The notes below the pieces were generated by a model. The model did not search any database. It was not told the DNA's origin and worked only from the letters and a program-made list of their open reading frames with translations. The translations under genes were made by a program, and so were the position numbers. This document shows positions 1 to 8,848 of a stretch of 64,000 nt of DNA, piece after piece. The stretch is taken from positions 62,001-126,000 of the forward strand of contig CCSI01000007.1 in the NCBI GenBank assembly GCA_000756795.1. Direction: 5' to 3'. The stretch is from Qipengyuania vulgaris. GTDB taxonomy: Bacteria; Pseudomonadota; Alphaproteobacteria; Sphingomonadales; Sphingomonadaceae. How positions within the stretch are numbered: position 1 is the first letter of the stretch; each line of letters opens with the position of its first letter.

Positions 1-2
1 AG

Positions 3-1226
3 GAAAAGTCCAATCCGGCGACTACCGACGCCAATGCGCGCTATATCGAAGTAATCGTCGACACCCGCTCGGTCGACTATGCACTCATTCCGATAACCGG
101 TCGTCTGGCATCGGGCCAGATTGGCGGCGTTGCCTTCGCCGGTCTTGGCTCTGCCATTTGCAAGGTGCCGCCGGTGATGATGTGCAATCCCGCCGAAGAC
201 ACGGACCCGCAATTCACCACCGCCAACTATGTCGGAAAGGGCATCCGCCTGATCACCCAGGATGGCGGCGGGACCTATGGCAAAGGTGTCTTTGGCTATC
301 TCGAAACCGATGCTGGATCGGGAGCAAATGTTACCAAGCAGCTGATCGGTTCGCGTGACATTCCCGGCAATTGCGTGCCCACTGACGGGGCCGATATCAA
401 ACCCGGTTTGCAAGTCGTCGTCATGGACTTCCTGAACACCCGCTTCGACATCTATGCCAATGGCCTAAATGTCGTGTGCGGTCAGGACAAATCCAATTGT
501 CCGCCCTCCGCCAATTCGAAGAATGATTACCTGAAAGGCAATGGCGCGGGCTGCGGCATCGTGACCGGCGGCGGCTCGAACGGGTGGTTGCAAGGTTCGG
601 TGCCTTATCGCCCCACATCGAAGGACGTGCCGCTCGACCCGACCGTAGCGGCCGGTCTTTCGCCGATGGGCTATCCGCGGGACATGTGCCATGCGGTCAG
701 CAAGCTCGGTCAATGCGCCGGAGACAAGATTGGCGACGGCGTCTGGGATCGGCGCGCCTATTTCCTGTCGAACTCGGCGAACTGGAGCTGGCCGTTCAGC
801 ATGTCATCGGTGTTCGGCACGGAAACCCCGACGCGTTACCAGGTCTATAAATACGAAGCTGAAAACCCCTCCACCAGAATGCGGACGCAGGGAGATGTTG
901 GTACGTCTTCGCTGACAGCGCATAGCGCGCCTGTCTGCGTCACACCCGGCGTCCCGGTCGCAGACACGGTTCCCGACCGCCGCGTACTGTCGGTGGCGGT
1001 GATCAATTGTGAGACCAACAATGTCGGTCCCAGCACCGATGACGCGCCGATCCAGAAATATGTCGACGTCTTCCTCGTCGAGCCGAGCGCCAATCGCGGA
1101 ACCGGCTCGAATGCCATCACCGAGAAAAGCGACGTCTATGTGGAGGTCATCGGCGAAACCTCGCTTGGTGGCGGGGCAACAGAAGGACAGAACATCAAGA
1201 AAGATGTTCCGTATCTTATCGAATGA
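3..1226 (+). CDS. tadG: TadG-like Tad pilus assembly protein, 3' part (5' end outside window)
   Basis: The reading frame is open from the first base of the window, so the gene starts upstream; 407 codons are visible before the TGA. TadG-type proteins are envelope proteins of the Tad (Flp) pilus machine, usually with one N-terminal membrane segment and a large periplasmic part. Here only periplasm-type sequence is seen. It is Cys-containing, with a CKVPPVMMCNP segment near the start that resembles sphingomonad TadG-related proteins. The stop overlaps the start of the next gene (ATGA), which implies translational coupling within the Tad operon. The assignment rests on the similarity I recognise and on position directly before two TadE-like genes. 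An in-frame GTG at 165 is not a plausible start because homologous-looking sequence continues upstream of it. Confidence 0.7.
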   Translation, partial: EKSNPATTDANARYIEVIVDTRSVDYALIPITGRLASGQIGGVAFAGLGSAICKVPPVMMCNPAEDTDPQFTTANYVGKGIRLITQDGGGTYGKGVFGYLETDAGSGANVTKQLIGSRDIPGNCVPTDGADIKPGLQVVVMDFLNTRFDIYANGLNVVCGQDKSNCPPSANSKNDYLKGNGAGCGIVTGGGSNGWLQGSVPYRPTSKDVPLDPTVAAGLSPMGYPRDMCHAVSKLGQCAGDKIGDGVWDRRAYFLSNSANWSWPFSMSSVFGTETPTRYQVYKYEAENPSTRMRTQGDVGTSSLTAHSAPVCVTPGVPVADTVPDRRVLSVAVINCETNNVGPSTDDAPIQKYVDVFLVEPSANRGTGSNAITEKSDVYVEVIGETSLGGGATEGQNIKKDVPYLIE

Positions 1227-1717
1227 AGAATGTTCGCACCTTCCTTCGCGATACGCGCGGCGCTGCAGCGGCCGAAATGGCGCTGATGATCCCCTTCCTC
1301 GTGGTGCTGATGTATGGTGCCTTCGAAGCAGGGCACTTCTTTTACACCGAACAGAAGGTCATCAAGGCCGTACGCGAAGGCGCGCGCTATGCTGGCCGCC
1401 TGCCATTTTCCAATTTTCCCTGCGGCGGAACCGCCAACACCGTCGCTGTCGGCCAGGTGCAGAAGGTTACGCGCACCGGTACGCTGACCGGAACCGTGTC
1501 GCGCGTCCCGAACATGGTCGATGCGGATGTCACCGTTACCCATCGCTGCGATGCCAGCTGGGACGGTCAGGGCATTTACAAGGGCACCACCGGCGGCGCG
1601 CCTATCGTCCGCGTACAGGCGCGTGCCGATTACGCCTCGCTCTTCAACACGCTCGGCTTTATCGACAGCACTTCCAGCGTCTATGCCAGCGCCGAAGCGA
1701 CGGTGAACGGCATATGA
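1223..1717 (+). CDS. tadE: TadE-like pseudopilin of the Tad pilus
   Basis: A 164-residue minor pseudopilin. The N-terminal RDTRGAAAAEMALMIPFLVV segment is the typical TadE pattern: a short basic leader, a Gly-Ala-Ala-Ala processing area with Glu, then one hydrophobic helix. The rest is a periplasmic domain with two Cys residues. TadE-like proteins are processed by the prepilin peptidase (encoded at 7668-8129) and are needed for Flp pilus assembly. The start ATG at 1223 overlaps the tadG stop by four bases, and its own stop overlaps the start of the next TadE-like gene, so expression is coupled on both sides. Confidence 0.88.
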   Translation: MKNVRTFLRDTRGAAAAEMALMIPFLVVLMYGAFEAGHFFYTEQKVIKAVREGARYAGRLPFSNFPCGGTANTVAVGQVQKVTRTGTLTGTVSRVPNMVDADVTVTHRCDASWDGQGIYKGTTGGAPIVRVQARADYASLFNTLGFIDSTSSVYASAEATVNGI

Positions 1718-2319
1718 TGAGCTTCGCTTCATATATGCGCGATACGCGCGGCGCCGCGGCAGCCGAGTTCGCTCTCATCGTGCCGCTGATGGTCATCTTC
1801 CTGCTCGGCATCATGGATGTCGGATTTTACGCCTGGACCATCAACCGAGCGGAGAAAGCGACCCAGATGGGCGCGCGCTGGGCCGTCGCGACCGATATGG
1901 TTCCGCAGGACCTCTATAGTTACAGCTACGCCGTGAGCGGTGGCGTTCCGCAGGGGACCACTGTCCCGTCGGACAAATTTCCCGGCGTCACCTGCACGGA
2001 CACAGGTTGCACCTGCAAGGCCGGGGGCACCTGCTCCTTCGGCCTCACTCGCGATGGTGCGGCATTCACCAGCATCGTCGAGCGCATGCAGACATTCCAG
2101 AACGGCATCAACGCCGACAATGTCCAGATCGACTACGATTGGTCCGGGCTAGGATATTCAGGAGACCCCAACGGTCCCGACGTCGCACCCATCGTCACCG
2201 TACGCCTTACCGGCATGCAGCATACACCGATCTTCACGCTGCTGGTGGGCACGGTCGACCTTCCCGAATTTGCCTATTCGCTGACCTCTGAAGACAGCGA
2301 CGGCACCTTTTCGAATTGA
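1714..2319 (+). CDS. Second TadE/TadF-like pseudopilin
   Basis: A 201-residue protein with the same architecture as its upstream neighbour: RDTRGAAAAEFALIVPLMVI near the N-terminus, one hydrophobic helix, then a periplasmic domain with four closely spaced Cys (around CTDTGCTCKAGGTC). It is probably the TadF partner of TadE, but the two families are not easily told apart by eye, so no symbol is given. ATG 1714 is followed by a second ATG at 1717 and overlaps the previous stop. The same frame is open far upstream to 1009, but that part is antisense-like shadow within tadG and tadE. Confidence 0.85.
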   Translation: MMSFASYMRDTRGAAAAEFALIVPLMVIFLLGIMDVGFYAWTINRAEKATQMGARWAVATDMVPQDLYSYSYAVSGGVPQGTTVPSDKFPGVTCTDTGCTCKAGGTCSFGLTRDGAAFTSIVERMQTFQNGINADNVQIDYDWSGLGYSGDPNGPDVAPIVTVRLTGMQHTPIFTLLVGTVDLPEFAYSLTSEDSDGTFSN

Positions 2320-2325
2320 AACAGC

Positions 2326-3510
2326 ATGAGTAATTTCCAAAACATCGACTCCATGGGGACAGACAAAATGACCGGCACTCCGGAACAGGTGTTTGTCTTT
2401 GCCCGCCCGGGAGCTTTGAGCGGGCTCGACCAGCTCGCCGACACGGTTACGCTGGTCGAAATCGGTCCCGCGCGCGACCTTCCTACCGAGCTCGTATCCC
2501 GGGCTCGTATTGCTGTCATCGAAGTCGATCCTTCGGACAGCAGGTCACTCGAGCGCCTCGATAATCTTCGCGCTGCACGGCCCCACCTAGCGATTATCGC
2601 CGGCCTTCCGGAAGTCGATCTCAAGATTACCCGCCTCATGCTGCGCAAGGGCATCGGCGATGTCGTGGCGATGCCGTTTACTCCTGACGAACTGCTGACC
2701 GCCATTCTCGAAGTAGACCGCGAGCTTGTCGGCGCCCTGGAAGAAGTGGAAGTCGAACTCGCCCCCACCTTTGCGGTGCAAAAATGCTCGGGCGGTGCCG
2801 GGGCGACGACCATTGCCACTCACCTTGCCGAGGCAATGGCGCGCGATTTCGGAGACGGCTGCCGGGCCTGCCTGATCGACCTCGATCTCCAAAGCGGGGA
2901 CGCCTCGTCCTATCTCGACCAGCCGTCGCGCAAATCGCTGGTAGACTTGCTGGAAGCCGGAAATCGGCTCGACGATGAAATGTTCCGCTCGGTTGCGACG
3001 GAATTCAACGATCGCGTCGATGTGATATCGGCTCCAAGCGACATCATGCCAATCGAGGAAGTCGAGCTGGCCTCGCTCAAGAGCGTGATTGCTCTTGCCC
3101 AGCGCAAGTATGACCTCGTTCTCTTCGACATGCCGGCGTCGCTCACCAATTGGGCGATGTCGGTCATGCTAGCAGCCGATGCAGTCCTTCTGGTTTCGCA
3201 CAATTCGATCGGCGCCCTCAGGCAAGTCAAAAGACGCCTGCAGCTATTGCGCAGCTTCGATTACCACCCACGCAGAGTCGCAATTGCCCTTAACAGGGTG
3301 CAGGGTGGCATGTTCAAGAAAGTCGACCGCTCGGGTATCGAAGATGCGCTGCATCATCCCGTTGCGGGGCTGGTTCATTCTGAAACACAGCTCATCGAAG
3401 AAGCGCAGGCACAGGGCGTTTTGGCTACAACACTCGAACGCCGGAGCCGCTTTGCTTCGGACATCGAAGCGCTGGCGGACCACCTGCTAGCGTTGACCGA
3501 GGAGGATTGA
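2326..3510 (+). CDS. cpaE: TadZ/CpaE pilus localisation ATPase
   Basis: A 394-residue protein with a receiver-like N-terminal half (about 20-140) and a ParA/MinD-like ATPase half (about 150-390). TadZ/CpaE proteins place the Tad pilus machine at the cell pole. The Walker A region reads KCSGGAGATT (about 153-162), an unusual form of the deviant KGGxGxTT loop in which the signature Lys-Gly-Gly is changed to Cys-Ser-Gly-Gly. A downstream CLIDLDLQSGD strand matches the family. ATG 2326 is used; in-frame ATGs at 2353 and 2368 are alternatives, as conserved sequence begins only near residue 20. It lies 6 bases after the pseudopilin gene and 4 bases before the cpaF-type gene. Confidence 0.88.
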   Translation: MSNFQNIDSMGTDKMTGTPEQVFVFARPGALSGLDQLADTVTLVEIGPARDLPTELVSRARIAVIEVDPSDSRSLERLDNLRAARPHLAIIAGLPEVDLKITRLMLRKGIGDVVAMPFTPDELLTAILEVDRELVGALEEVEVELAPTFAVQKCSGGAGATTIATHLAEAMARDFGDGCRACLIDLDLQSGDASSYLDQPSRKSLVDLLEAGNRLDDEMFRSVATEFNDRVDVISAPSDIMPIEEVELASLKSVIALAQRKYDLVLFDMPASLTNWAMSVMLAADAVLLVSHNSIGALRQVKRRLQLLRSFDYHPRRVAIALNRVQGGMFKKVDRSGIEDALHHPVAGLVHSETQLIEEAQAQGVLATTLERRSRFASDIEALADHLLALTEED

Positions 3511-3514
3511 GGCC

Positions 3515-4903
3515 ATGTGGAAAATCCGCAATTCGGACGAGCACGAAAGCCATCAGGAAATCGAGCCGACCCACTTCATCGACGAGGAAGAGCAGGAGCG
3601 CATCCTTTTCGGCGAGAAGGACAAGCAGCGCGAGGCGATGCTCGACCTTAAGGTTTCGATCCACAAGGCGCTGCTCGACCGGCTCAATCTCGGTATGCTC
3701 GACAAGACTCCTGTCGAACAGATCAAGAGCCAGATTGCGGCCATTATGCCCGAGCTGGTGGCCGACTACGACCACCCGCTCAACCGCCAGGAACGCGAGA
3801 ACCTGATCCAGCAGGTCGTCGACGAGCTGCTCGGCCTCGGCCCGCTTGAGCCGCTGCTGCAGGATGACACGATTACCGATATCCTGGTGAACGGCCATGA
3901 CACGGTTTTCATCGAGCGTCGCGGCCAGCTCACCCGCGTGCCGACCCGCTTTCAGGATGAAAAACACCTGATGCGCGTCATCCAGAAGATCGTCAGCGCC
4001 GTCGGCCGCCGTGTCGATGAAAGCTCGCCCTTCGTCGATGCGCGCCTTGCCGACGGTAGCCGTGTGAACGCCATCGTGGCGCCGCTCGCCATCGACGGCT
4101 CGTTGCTGTCGATTCGTAAGTTCGCCAAGCAGCCGATCAGCATCCGCAAGATGATCGAGCTTGGCTCGATTCCGGAGGATATGGCGCAGGTTCTCGAGGC
4201 GATTGTGGCATCGCGTCGCAATGTACTTATTTCGGGCGGTACGGGTTCCGGTAAGACGACACTGCTCAACGCCATGTCGACCTTCATCGATGAAAAAGAG
4301 CGTATCGTTACCATCGAGGACTCGGCCGAGCTCCAGCTACAGCAGAGCCACGTCGCCCGTCTCGAAACGCGTCCGCCCAATATCGAGGGCAAGGGCGAAG
4401 TTACCCAGCGCGACCTCGTGAAGAACGCGCTGCGTATGCGCCCCGACCGCATCATCGTGGGCGAAGTCCGCGCCGGTGAGGCCTTCGACATGCTGCAGGC
4501 AATGAACACCGGCCACGACGGTTCGATGACGACAGTTCACGCCAACACACCGCGCGATGCCTTGAGCCGTGTCGAGCAGATGATCGGCATGAGCGGCATC
4601 GACATCACGTCCAAATCATCGCGCGCCCAGATTGCCGCCGCCATCAATGTCGTGGTCCAGGTCGGACGCCTCGCAGACGGGCGCCGCAAGGTGAAGAGCC
4701 TGTCGGAAATCACCGGCATGGAAGGCGAAACCATCACGATGCAGGAAATCTTCCGCTTCAAGATGACCGGCCGCGAGGAAGACGGCAGCGTCAAGGGTCA
4801 CTTCGAGGCAACGGGCATCAGGCCCAAGTTCCTCCAGGAAGCCGAAGCGCATGGTATTGTCCTGCCTTCCGAACTCTTCCGTCCGGAAGTGAGGATCGGA
4901 TAG
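3515..4903 (+). CDS. cpaF: TadA/CpaF secretion ATPase
   Basis: The 462-residue GspE-family ATPase that powers Flp pilus extension. The Walker A motif GGTGSGKT is at residues 241-248. The acidic Walker B region (RPDRIIVGEVRAGE) and the downstream His box (GHDGSMTTVHANTP) are complete. The N-terminal about 60 residues are highly charged, as usual in the family. The start ATG has a strong ribosome site (GGAGG) ending about ten bases upstream. It lies inside the Tad operon, two bases before tadB. Confidence 0.95.
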   Translation: MWKIRNSDEHESHQEIEPTHFIDEEEQERILFGEKDKQREAMLDLKVSIHKALLDRLNLGMLDKTPVEQIKSQIAAIMPELVADYDHPLNRQERENLIQQVVDELLGLGPLEPLLQDDTITDILVNGHDTVFIERRGQLTRVPTRFQDEKHLMRVIQKIVSAVGRRVDESSPFVDARLADGSRVNAIVAPLAIDGSLLSIRKFAKQPISIRKMIELGSIPEDMAQVLEAIVASRRNVLISGGTGSGKTTLLNAMSTFIDEKERIVTIEDSAELQLQQSHVARLETRPPNIEGKGEVTQRDLVKNALRMRPDRIIVGEVRAGEAFDMLQAMNTGHDGSMTTVHANTPRDALSRVEQMIGMSGIDITSKSSRAQIAAAINVVVQVGRLADGRRKVKSLSEITGMEGETITMQEIFRFKMTGREEDGSVKGHFEATGIRPKFLQEAEAHGIVLPSELFRPEVRIG

Positions 4904-4904
4904 T

Positions 4905-5906
4905 ATGACCGAGGCCGCAATCCGCATCATGTTCCTGGTGGCCGTGTTCATTGCGGTCTTCCTGCTGGCGCAGACATTTGCCCGTTCCGCAGCCCAGAAA
5001 CGCTCGTATTCGACCGCCGTGAACCGGCGTATGTCGCTCATCCAGTCGGGCGCAAACCGCGACCAGCTTGTGGCGCAGCTTCTGAAAAACAGCCCGACCG
5101 AGCATGCGCATCTGCCACCCATCATCCGCGGCATCGTGGAAGGTTTTCAGCGCACGATCTTCGCAGCGGCAGTCCCCTATACTGTGGGGCAGGTTGCCCT
5201 AGTCATGGCTGTTGCAGGCGTGGTCATTTTCGGGCTCGTGCTTCTGACGGCAGCGGGTCTCGGCGCGCCGATCGGGTTCGGTGTTGTCCAGCTGGCCTTG
5301 ATATTTTCCGTCGCGGTGGCTTTCGGCCTGCCCTATCTGTTCCTCCAGCGCAGTGCGGCAAAGCGCCGCGCCAAGGTGGAAAAGCAATTCCCGGTCGCCC
5401 TCGATATTTTCGTTCGCGCCCTGCGTTCGGGCCATCCAGTCGCATCGGGCATCGAGCTGCTGACGCGCGAGATGGAAGATCCGATCGGCACCGAATTCGG
5501 CATCGTCGCGGACGAAGTCACTTACGGCGCCGACCTGGTTTCCGCGCTGAATGCCATGGCCGAACGCTGGGACCTCGAGGACATGCGCATGTTCGTCGTC
5601 TCGCTTGCCGTGCAAAGCGAGACGGGCGGCAACCTTGCCGAAATCCTCGAAAATCTCGCGAATGTCATCCGCGAGCGGCATTCGATGTATATGAAGGTTC
5701 GCGCGCTTTCGTCCGAGGGCAGGATGACTGGCTGGATGCTCACCGTCCTCCCGATCTTCGCTTTTGTGATGACCTTCCTGGGCGGACCAGCCTTCTACCT
5801 CGACGTCATCGAAGACCCGATCTTCATTTTCGGCTCGATTACTCTCGTGGTGCTCTATTTCATCGGTGTCTTCACCATCCGCAAAATGATCGACATCAAG
5901 GTCTGA
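4905..5906 (+). CDS. tadB: TadB inner-membrane platform protein
   Basis: A 333-residue type II secretion F domain protein. There is an N-terminal membrane helix (about 8-25), two more helices around 85-145, a cytoplasmic GspF-type domain with a typical EKQFPVALDIFVRALRSGHP segment, and two C-terminal helices. TadB and TadC form the inner-membrane platform of the Tad pilus. Gene order (cpaF-tadB-tadC) and two-base spacing on each side support operon membership. Confidence 0.93.
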   Translation: MTEAAIRIMFLVAVFIAVFLLAQTFARSAAQKRSYSTAVNRRMSLIQSGANRDQLVAQLLKNSPTEHAHLPPIIRGIVEGFQRTIFAAAVPYTVGQVALVMAVAGVVIFGLVLLTAAGLGAPIGFGVVQLALIFSVAVAFGLPYLFLQRSAAKRRAKVEKQFPVALDIFVRALRSGHPVASGIELLTREMEDPIGTEFGIVADEVTYGADLVSALNAMAERWDLEDMRMFVVSLAVQSETGGNLAEILENLANVIRERHSMYMKVRALSSEGRMTGWMLTVLPIFAFVMTFLGGPAFYLDVIEDPIFIFGSITLVVLYFIGVFTIRKMIDIKV

Positions 5907-5907
5907 C

Positions 5908-6879
5908 ATGCTCGAACTCGCCATCTCGAACTGGGTCGTCCGCGTCCTCGTCCTCGCACTGATCTTTGCCGTTGCGGTCGGCGTCGTGTTCTTCGTGTCG
6001 AGCTGGGCCGCCCGGAAGAGGCTGTCTTCCACCCAGCTGGCCAAGCTGAGCCGCGAAGGATCGACCGGCTACTCCGGCAGTGTGCTCGAGGAAGAGCGCG
6101 AAAGCCGCTGGGCGGAGATTGCGAAGTCCATCGAATCCTCTGGCATCAAGCTTACCGATACGAATGACGACCAACTGGCCAAGCGCCTGAAAGCGGCCGG
6201 CTATCGCAAGGCGTCGGCTCCCCGGGTCTATACGCTGGTGCGTGTCGTCATGGTGCTTGGCCTGCCGATATTCTACTTGCTTGTCGCCTCTGCTTCGGCC
6301 GAGCCACCAGGACCGCTGCAACTTTACCTGTTTTCCGCATTGGCGGCGATTTTCGGTTTCATTCTCCCGGCCATCTTCGTGCGCGCGAAGGCGGACCGCC
6401 GCCAGAACGATATCATCAACGGCTTTCCCGACGCACTCGACCTGCTACTTGTCTGCGTGGAAGCCGGACTCGGCCTCGAAGCCGCGATGGAACGCGTCGG
6501 CCGCGAACTTGCGACGACCCACCCGCTGGTGGCCGAACTGTTCAGTGAAACAACGCTGATGATGCGTGCCGGTGCATCGCGCGAAGAAGCCATGCGCCGG
6601 ATGGGCGAAACCTCGGCAGTGGACGAAATCCGCTCTTTCGCGACCCTGATGATCCAGTCCGACAAGCTCGGGACGAGCATCGCCAGCACGCTGCGTGTCT
6701 ACGCATCGGAAATGCGCGAGGCACGCCGTATGCGCGCCGAGGAAAAAGCCTATCGGCTGCCCGTCCTGATTTCTATCCCGCTGGTGGCCTGCATGTTGCC
6801 CACCATGATCGGCGTGCTGGTGCTGCCAGCCGCAGTCCGCACGATACGGGACGTGCTACCCGCTATGGGAGGAGGATAA
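5908..6879 (+). CDS. tadC: TadC inner-membrane platform protein
   Basis: A 323-residue type II secretion F domain protein, partner of TadB. It starts with a hydrophobic helix, has a pair of central membrane helices (about 110-155), then the GspF-type segment FPDALDLLLVCVEAGLGLEAAM, and ends in a hydrophobic hairpin. The length is typical. It is separated from tadB by one base and from the TPR lipoprotein gene by two. Confidence 0.93.
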   Translation: MLELAISNWVVRVLVLALIFAVAVGVVFFVSSWAARKRLSSTQLAKLSREGSTGYSGSVLEEERESRWAEIAKSIESSGIKLTDTNDDQLAKRLKAAGYRKASAPRVYTLVRVVMVLGLPIFYLLVASASAEPPGPLQLYLFSALAAIFGFILPAIFVRAKADRRQNDIINGFPDALDLLLVCVEAGLGLEAAMERVGRELATTHPLVAELFSETTLMMRAGASREEAMRRMGETSAVDEIRSFATLMIQSDKLGTSIASTLRVYASEMREARRMRAEEKAYRLPVLISIPLVACMLPTMIGVLVLPAAVRTIRDVLPAMGGG

Positions 6880-6881
6880 CC

Positions 6882-7661
6882 ATGAAACCTGCAACTACAC
6901 TCGCACTTGTAGCGCTGGCGACCAGTCTCGGCGGCTGCAAGAGCTTCGTACAGGCGTTCGACTTCTCGAAGCATTCCAACACGCCGCAATACGCGATTGG
7001 CCCCGCCGACCTCGAAGAAGGCCGTGCGCAGTTGAAGGCGGGCAATCCCGGCAACGCCATCGCCCCGCTCCACCGCGCCGCTCTCGACCCCGCCCTGCGC
7101 GGCGAAGCTCTTAATGCGCTGGGCGTCGCTTATGCCAAGCTTGGACGCGCCGACCTGGCCGAGCGCTATTTCGTATCGGCTACCCGGATCAATCCGGAAC
7201 GTTTCGCAGCGAACCTCGAACGCTTCTATCGCAGCGATCTGGCACAGAGCGCCCGTTTTGCTTTCCACAAGCGCCAGCAGGCCGCCAAGCAATATGCCGA
7301 GTTCGCCCGTAGCGAGGAGGCCATCGCGGAAGATACAGCGCCCGACCACCGGGTGGTCATGAGCGGCGGCAAGAAGCGCACGATTACGCTTTCGCATGCG
7401 GCGCCGTCGCAGAGGATATCGGTCGGCAAGATCGCACCGCCCAAGGCTCTCGCGCCGCCCCCTGCAAAGCCACGCGTCCAACTGTCGGGCGGCCAGCAAC
7501 TCAGCGCCACGCAAACCACCGCGCGTCCAGCGGAAATTCGCCTGCAAACCCGCAGCCTTGAACCGGCAGCCCGGGTTCGTGTCGGCGAAGCAAGCGACGC
7601 GCTCTCCTATCCGCTCCGCGTCAGGCTTGCACCGCGCAAGGCTTCACCCAGCAAGGACTAA
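6882..7661 (+). CDS. tadD: TadD-like tetratricopeptide lipoprotein
   Basis: A 259-residue predicted lipoprotein. The signal peptide ends in the lipobox LGGC with Cys19. Residues about 45-110 form tetratricopeptide-like helices (repeated Ala/Leu/Gly pattern, ALNALGVAYAKLGRADLAERYF). The C-terminal third is basic, Pro-rich and probably unstructured. TadD proteins act at the outer membrane in Tad pilus biogenesis. Position between tadC and the prepilin peptidase supports the call; the low-complexity tail is not typical of every TadD. Confidence 0.8.
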   Translation: MKPATTLALVALATSLGGCKSFVQAFDFSKHSNTPQYAIGPADLEEGRAQLKAGNPGNAIAPLHRAALDPALRGEALNALGVAYAKLGRADLAERYFVSATRINPERFAANLERFYRSDLAQSARFAFHKRQQAAKQYAEFARSEEAIAEDTAPDHRVVMSGGKKRTITLSHAAPSQRISVGKIAPPKALAPPPAKPRVQLSGGQQLSATQTTARPAEIRLQTRSLEPAARVRVGEASDALSYPLRVRLAPRKASPSKD

Positions 7662-7667
7662 CAAACC

Positions 7668-8129
7668 ATGGCAATTGCCACGCTGTGGCTCGGTGCGCTT
7701 GGCCTTTTCGCAAGCGCAGGCGCCTTGTTCGACATCTTCACGAGGCGCCTCCCGAACCTCCTGTGCGGTGCAATGCTGCTCGCAGGGCTCGGGCTCGCCT
7801 TCGCCAGCGGCGGCTGGAGCGTGCTGGGTTTGCACGCTGCCCATGCCGCGCTGGCGCTTGTCGTGGGTTACCTGCTGTTCATGGCTGGTGTTTTCGCCGG
7901 TGGGGACGGCAAGTTCTACGCCGCAGTGGCATCCTTCTTCCCCCTTTCGGGCATGCTGACACTCTTCGTGGCGATTACAGCGGTCGGCCTGCTGCTCTAT
8001 ATCGTCTGGAATATCATCACGCGCATCCTACCTGATCGGTTCAAGAAGGATGGGGATTTCGGGAAGCTCCCCTACGGCGTCGCCATCGGCGGCGGTGCGC
8101 TGGCTTACGCTGGTTTTCTTCTCCTATGA
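7668..8129 (+). CDS. cpaA: CpaA/TadV prepilin peptidase (A24 family)
   Basis: A 153-residue integral membrane aspartyl peptidase that cleaves Flp-type prepilins and the TadE-like pseudopilins. Both catalytic Asp residues are visible: Asp22 in FDIFTRRLPN and Asp80 in FAGGDGKFY. The protein is almost wholly hydrophobic with about five membrane segments, and lacks the methyltransferase domain of type IVa PilD, as expected for TadV/CpaA. Its stop overlaps the following start (ATGA). Confidence 0.88.
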   Translation: MAIATLWLGALGLFASAGALFDIFTRRLPNLLCGAMLLAGLGLAFASGGWSVLGLHAAHAALALVVGYLLFMAGVFAGGDGKFYAAVASFFPLSGMLTLFVAITAVGLLLYIVWNIITRILPDRFKKDGDFGKLPYGVAIGGGALAYAGFLLL

Positions 8130-8833
8130 TCGAGATGCGGCGCCGCAAGGATCGCTGGTCCCCGGTGCGCAAGCGTGATTACGCACGCGCAGCGGTCGTC
8201 ATCGTCACGCTCAGCGCGATTGCTGCCTTCTCGCTGGCGATGCGCCCGGCGCACGAAAACCGGGCCGTGGTACGCGTATCGCTAGACCGTATTCCTGAAG
8301 AGCGTATTGTCGAATTCGGCCACGAAATGCCGCGCATCACGCTAATGTCTCCGGTGGCATCCGGAGAACCGCTCCTCGAGGTCGCCACACCCGTGTCGTC
8401 GGAAGTGCCGCGCACCGCTGCCGTGCTGGAGGCCTCCGCCCGCCCGGCGGGCTTTGCAGCACCGCCGCGCAAGGCAGAAATCCGTCCCTCAAGGAAACCG
8501 CCGGTGGTTGCTGACGCCAATGGCGTGCTGCCGATCGATTTCAGCCTGCCCGAAGGCGTATCTTCGCAGAATGGCGGAGTAGGCGTGGCCAAGACGCTGG
8601 CTGCGGAAGGAGGCGCGGCGACCGGCCTGACCATTTTCCTTATCGGCGGCTCCCAGATCGAGGTGGATCGCGCGGAACTGGTCGCAGCGCTTTCGCAGCT
8701 CGGCGCACCGGAACGAGCCGGCAGCATTCCACCTGCGGGAGAGAGCGGGCGCCTGTCGCTCGACCGGGTGCGCACCGCAGGTGTCGACCTGCATTACGAT
8801 GCCATCCATGACCGCCTCGTCCTGCGCCCTTAA
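8126..8833 (+). CDS. Membrane-anchored protein of unknown function, last gene of the Tad operon
   Basis: A 235-residue protein I do not recognise. It has a basic N-terminus (about 1-22), one membrane helix (about 23-40), a long Pro/Ala/Arg-rich linker and a compact C-terminal part from about 150 (pattern GGSQIEVDRAELVAALSQLG). The topology suggests a bitopic inner-membrane protein with a periplasmic C-terminus. The start overlaps the prepilin peptidase stop by four bases, so it is very probably co-translated with the Tad genes and may be an accessory pilus factor. That role is inference from position only. Confidence 0.75.
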   Translation: MIEMRRRKDRWSPVRKRDYARAAVVIVTLSAIAAFSLAMRPAHENRAVVRVSLDRIPEERIVEFGHEMPRITLMSPVASGEPLLEVATPVSSEVPRTAAVLEASARPAGFAAPPRKAEIRPSRKPPVVADANGVLPIDFSLPEGVSSQNGGVGVAKTLAAEGGAATGLTIFLIGGSQIEVDRAELVAALSQLGAPERAGSIPPAGESGRLSLDRVRTAGVDLHYDAIHDRLVLRP

Positions 8834-8848
8834 GGGGCCGATTGGCGC

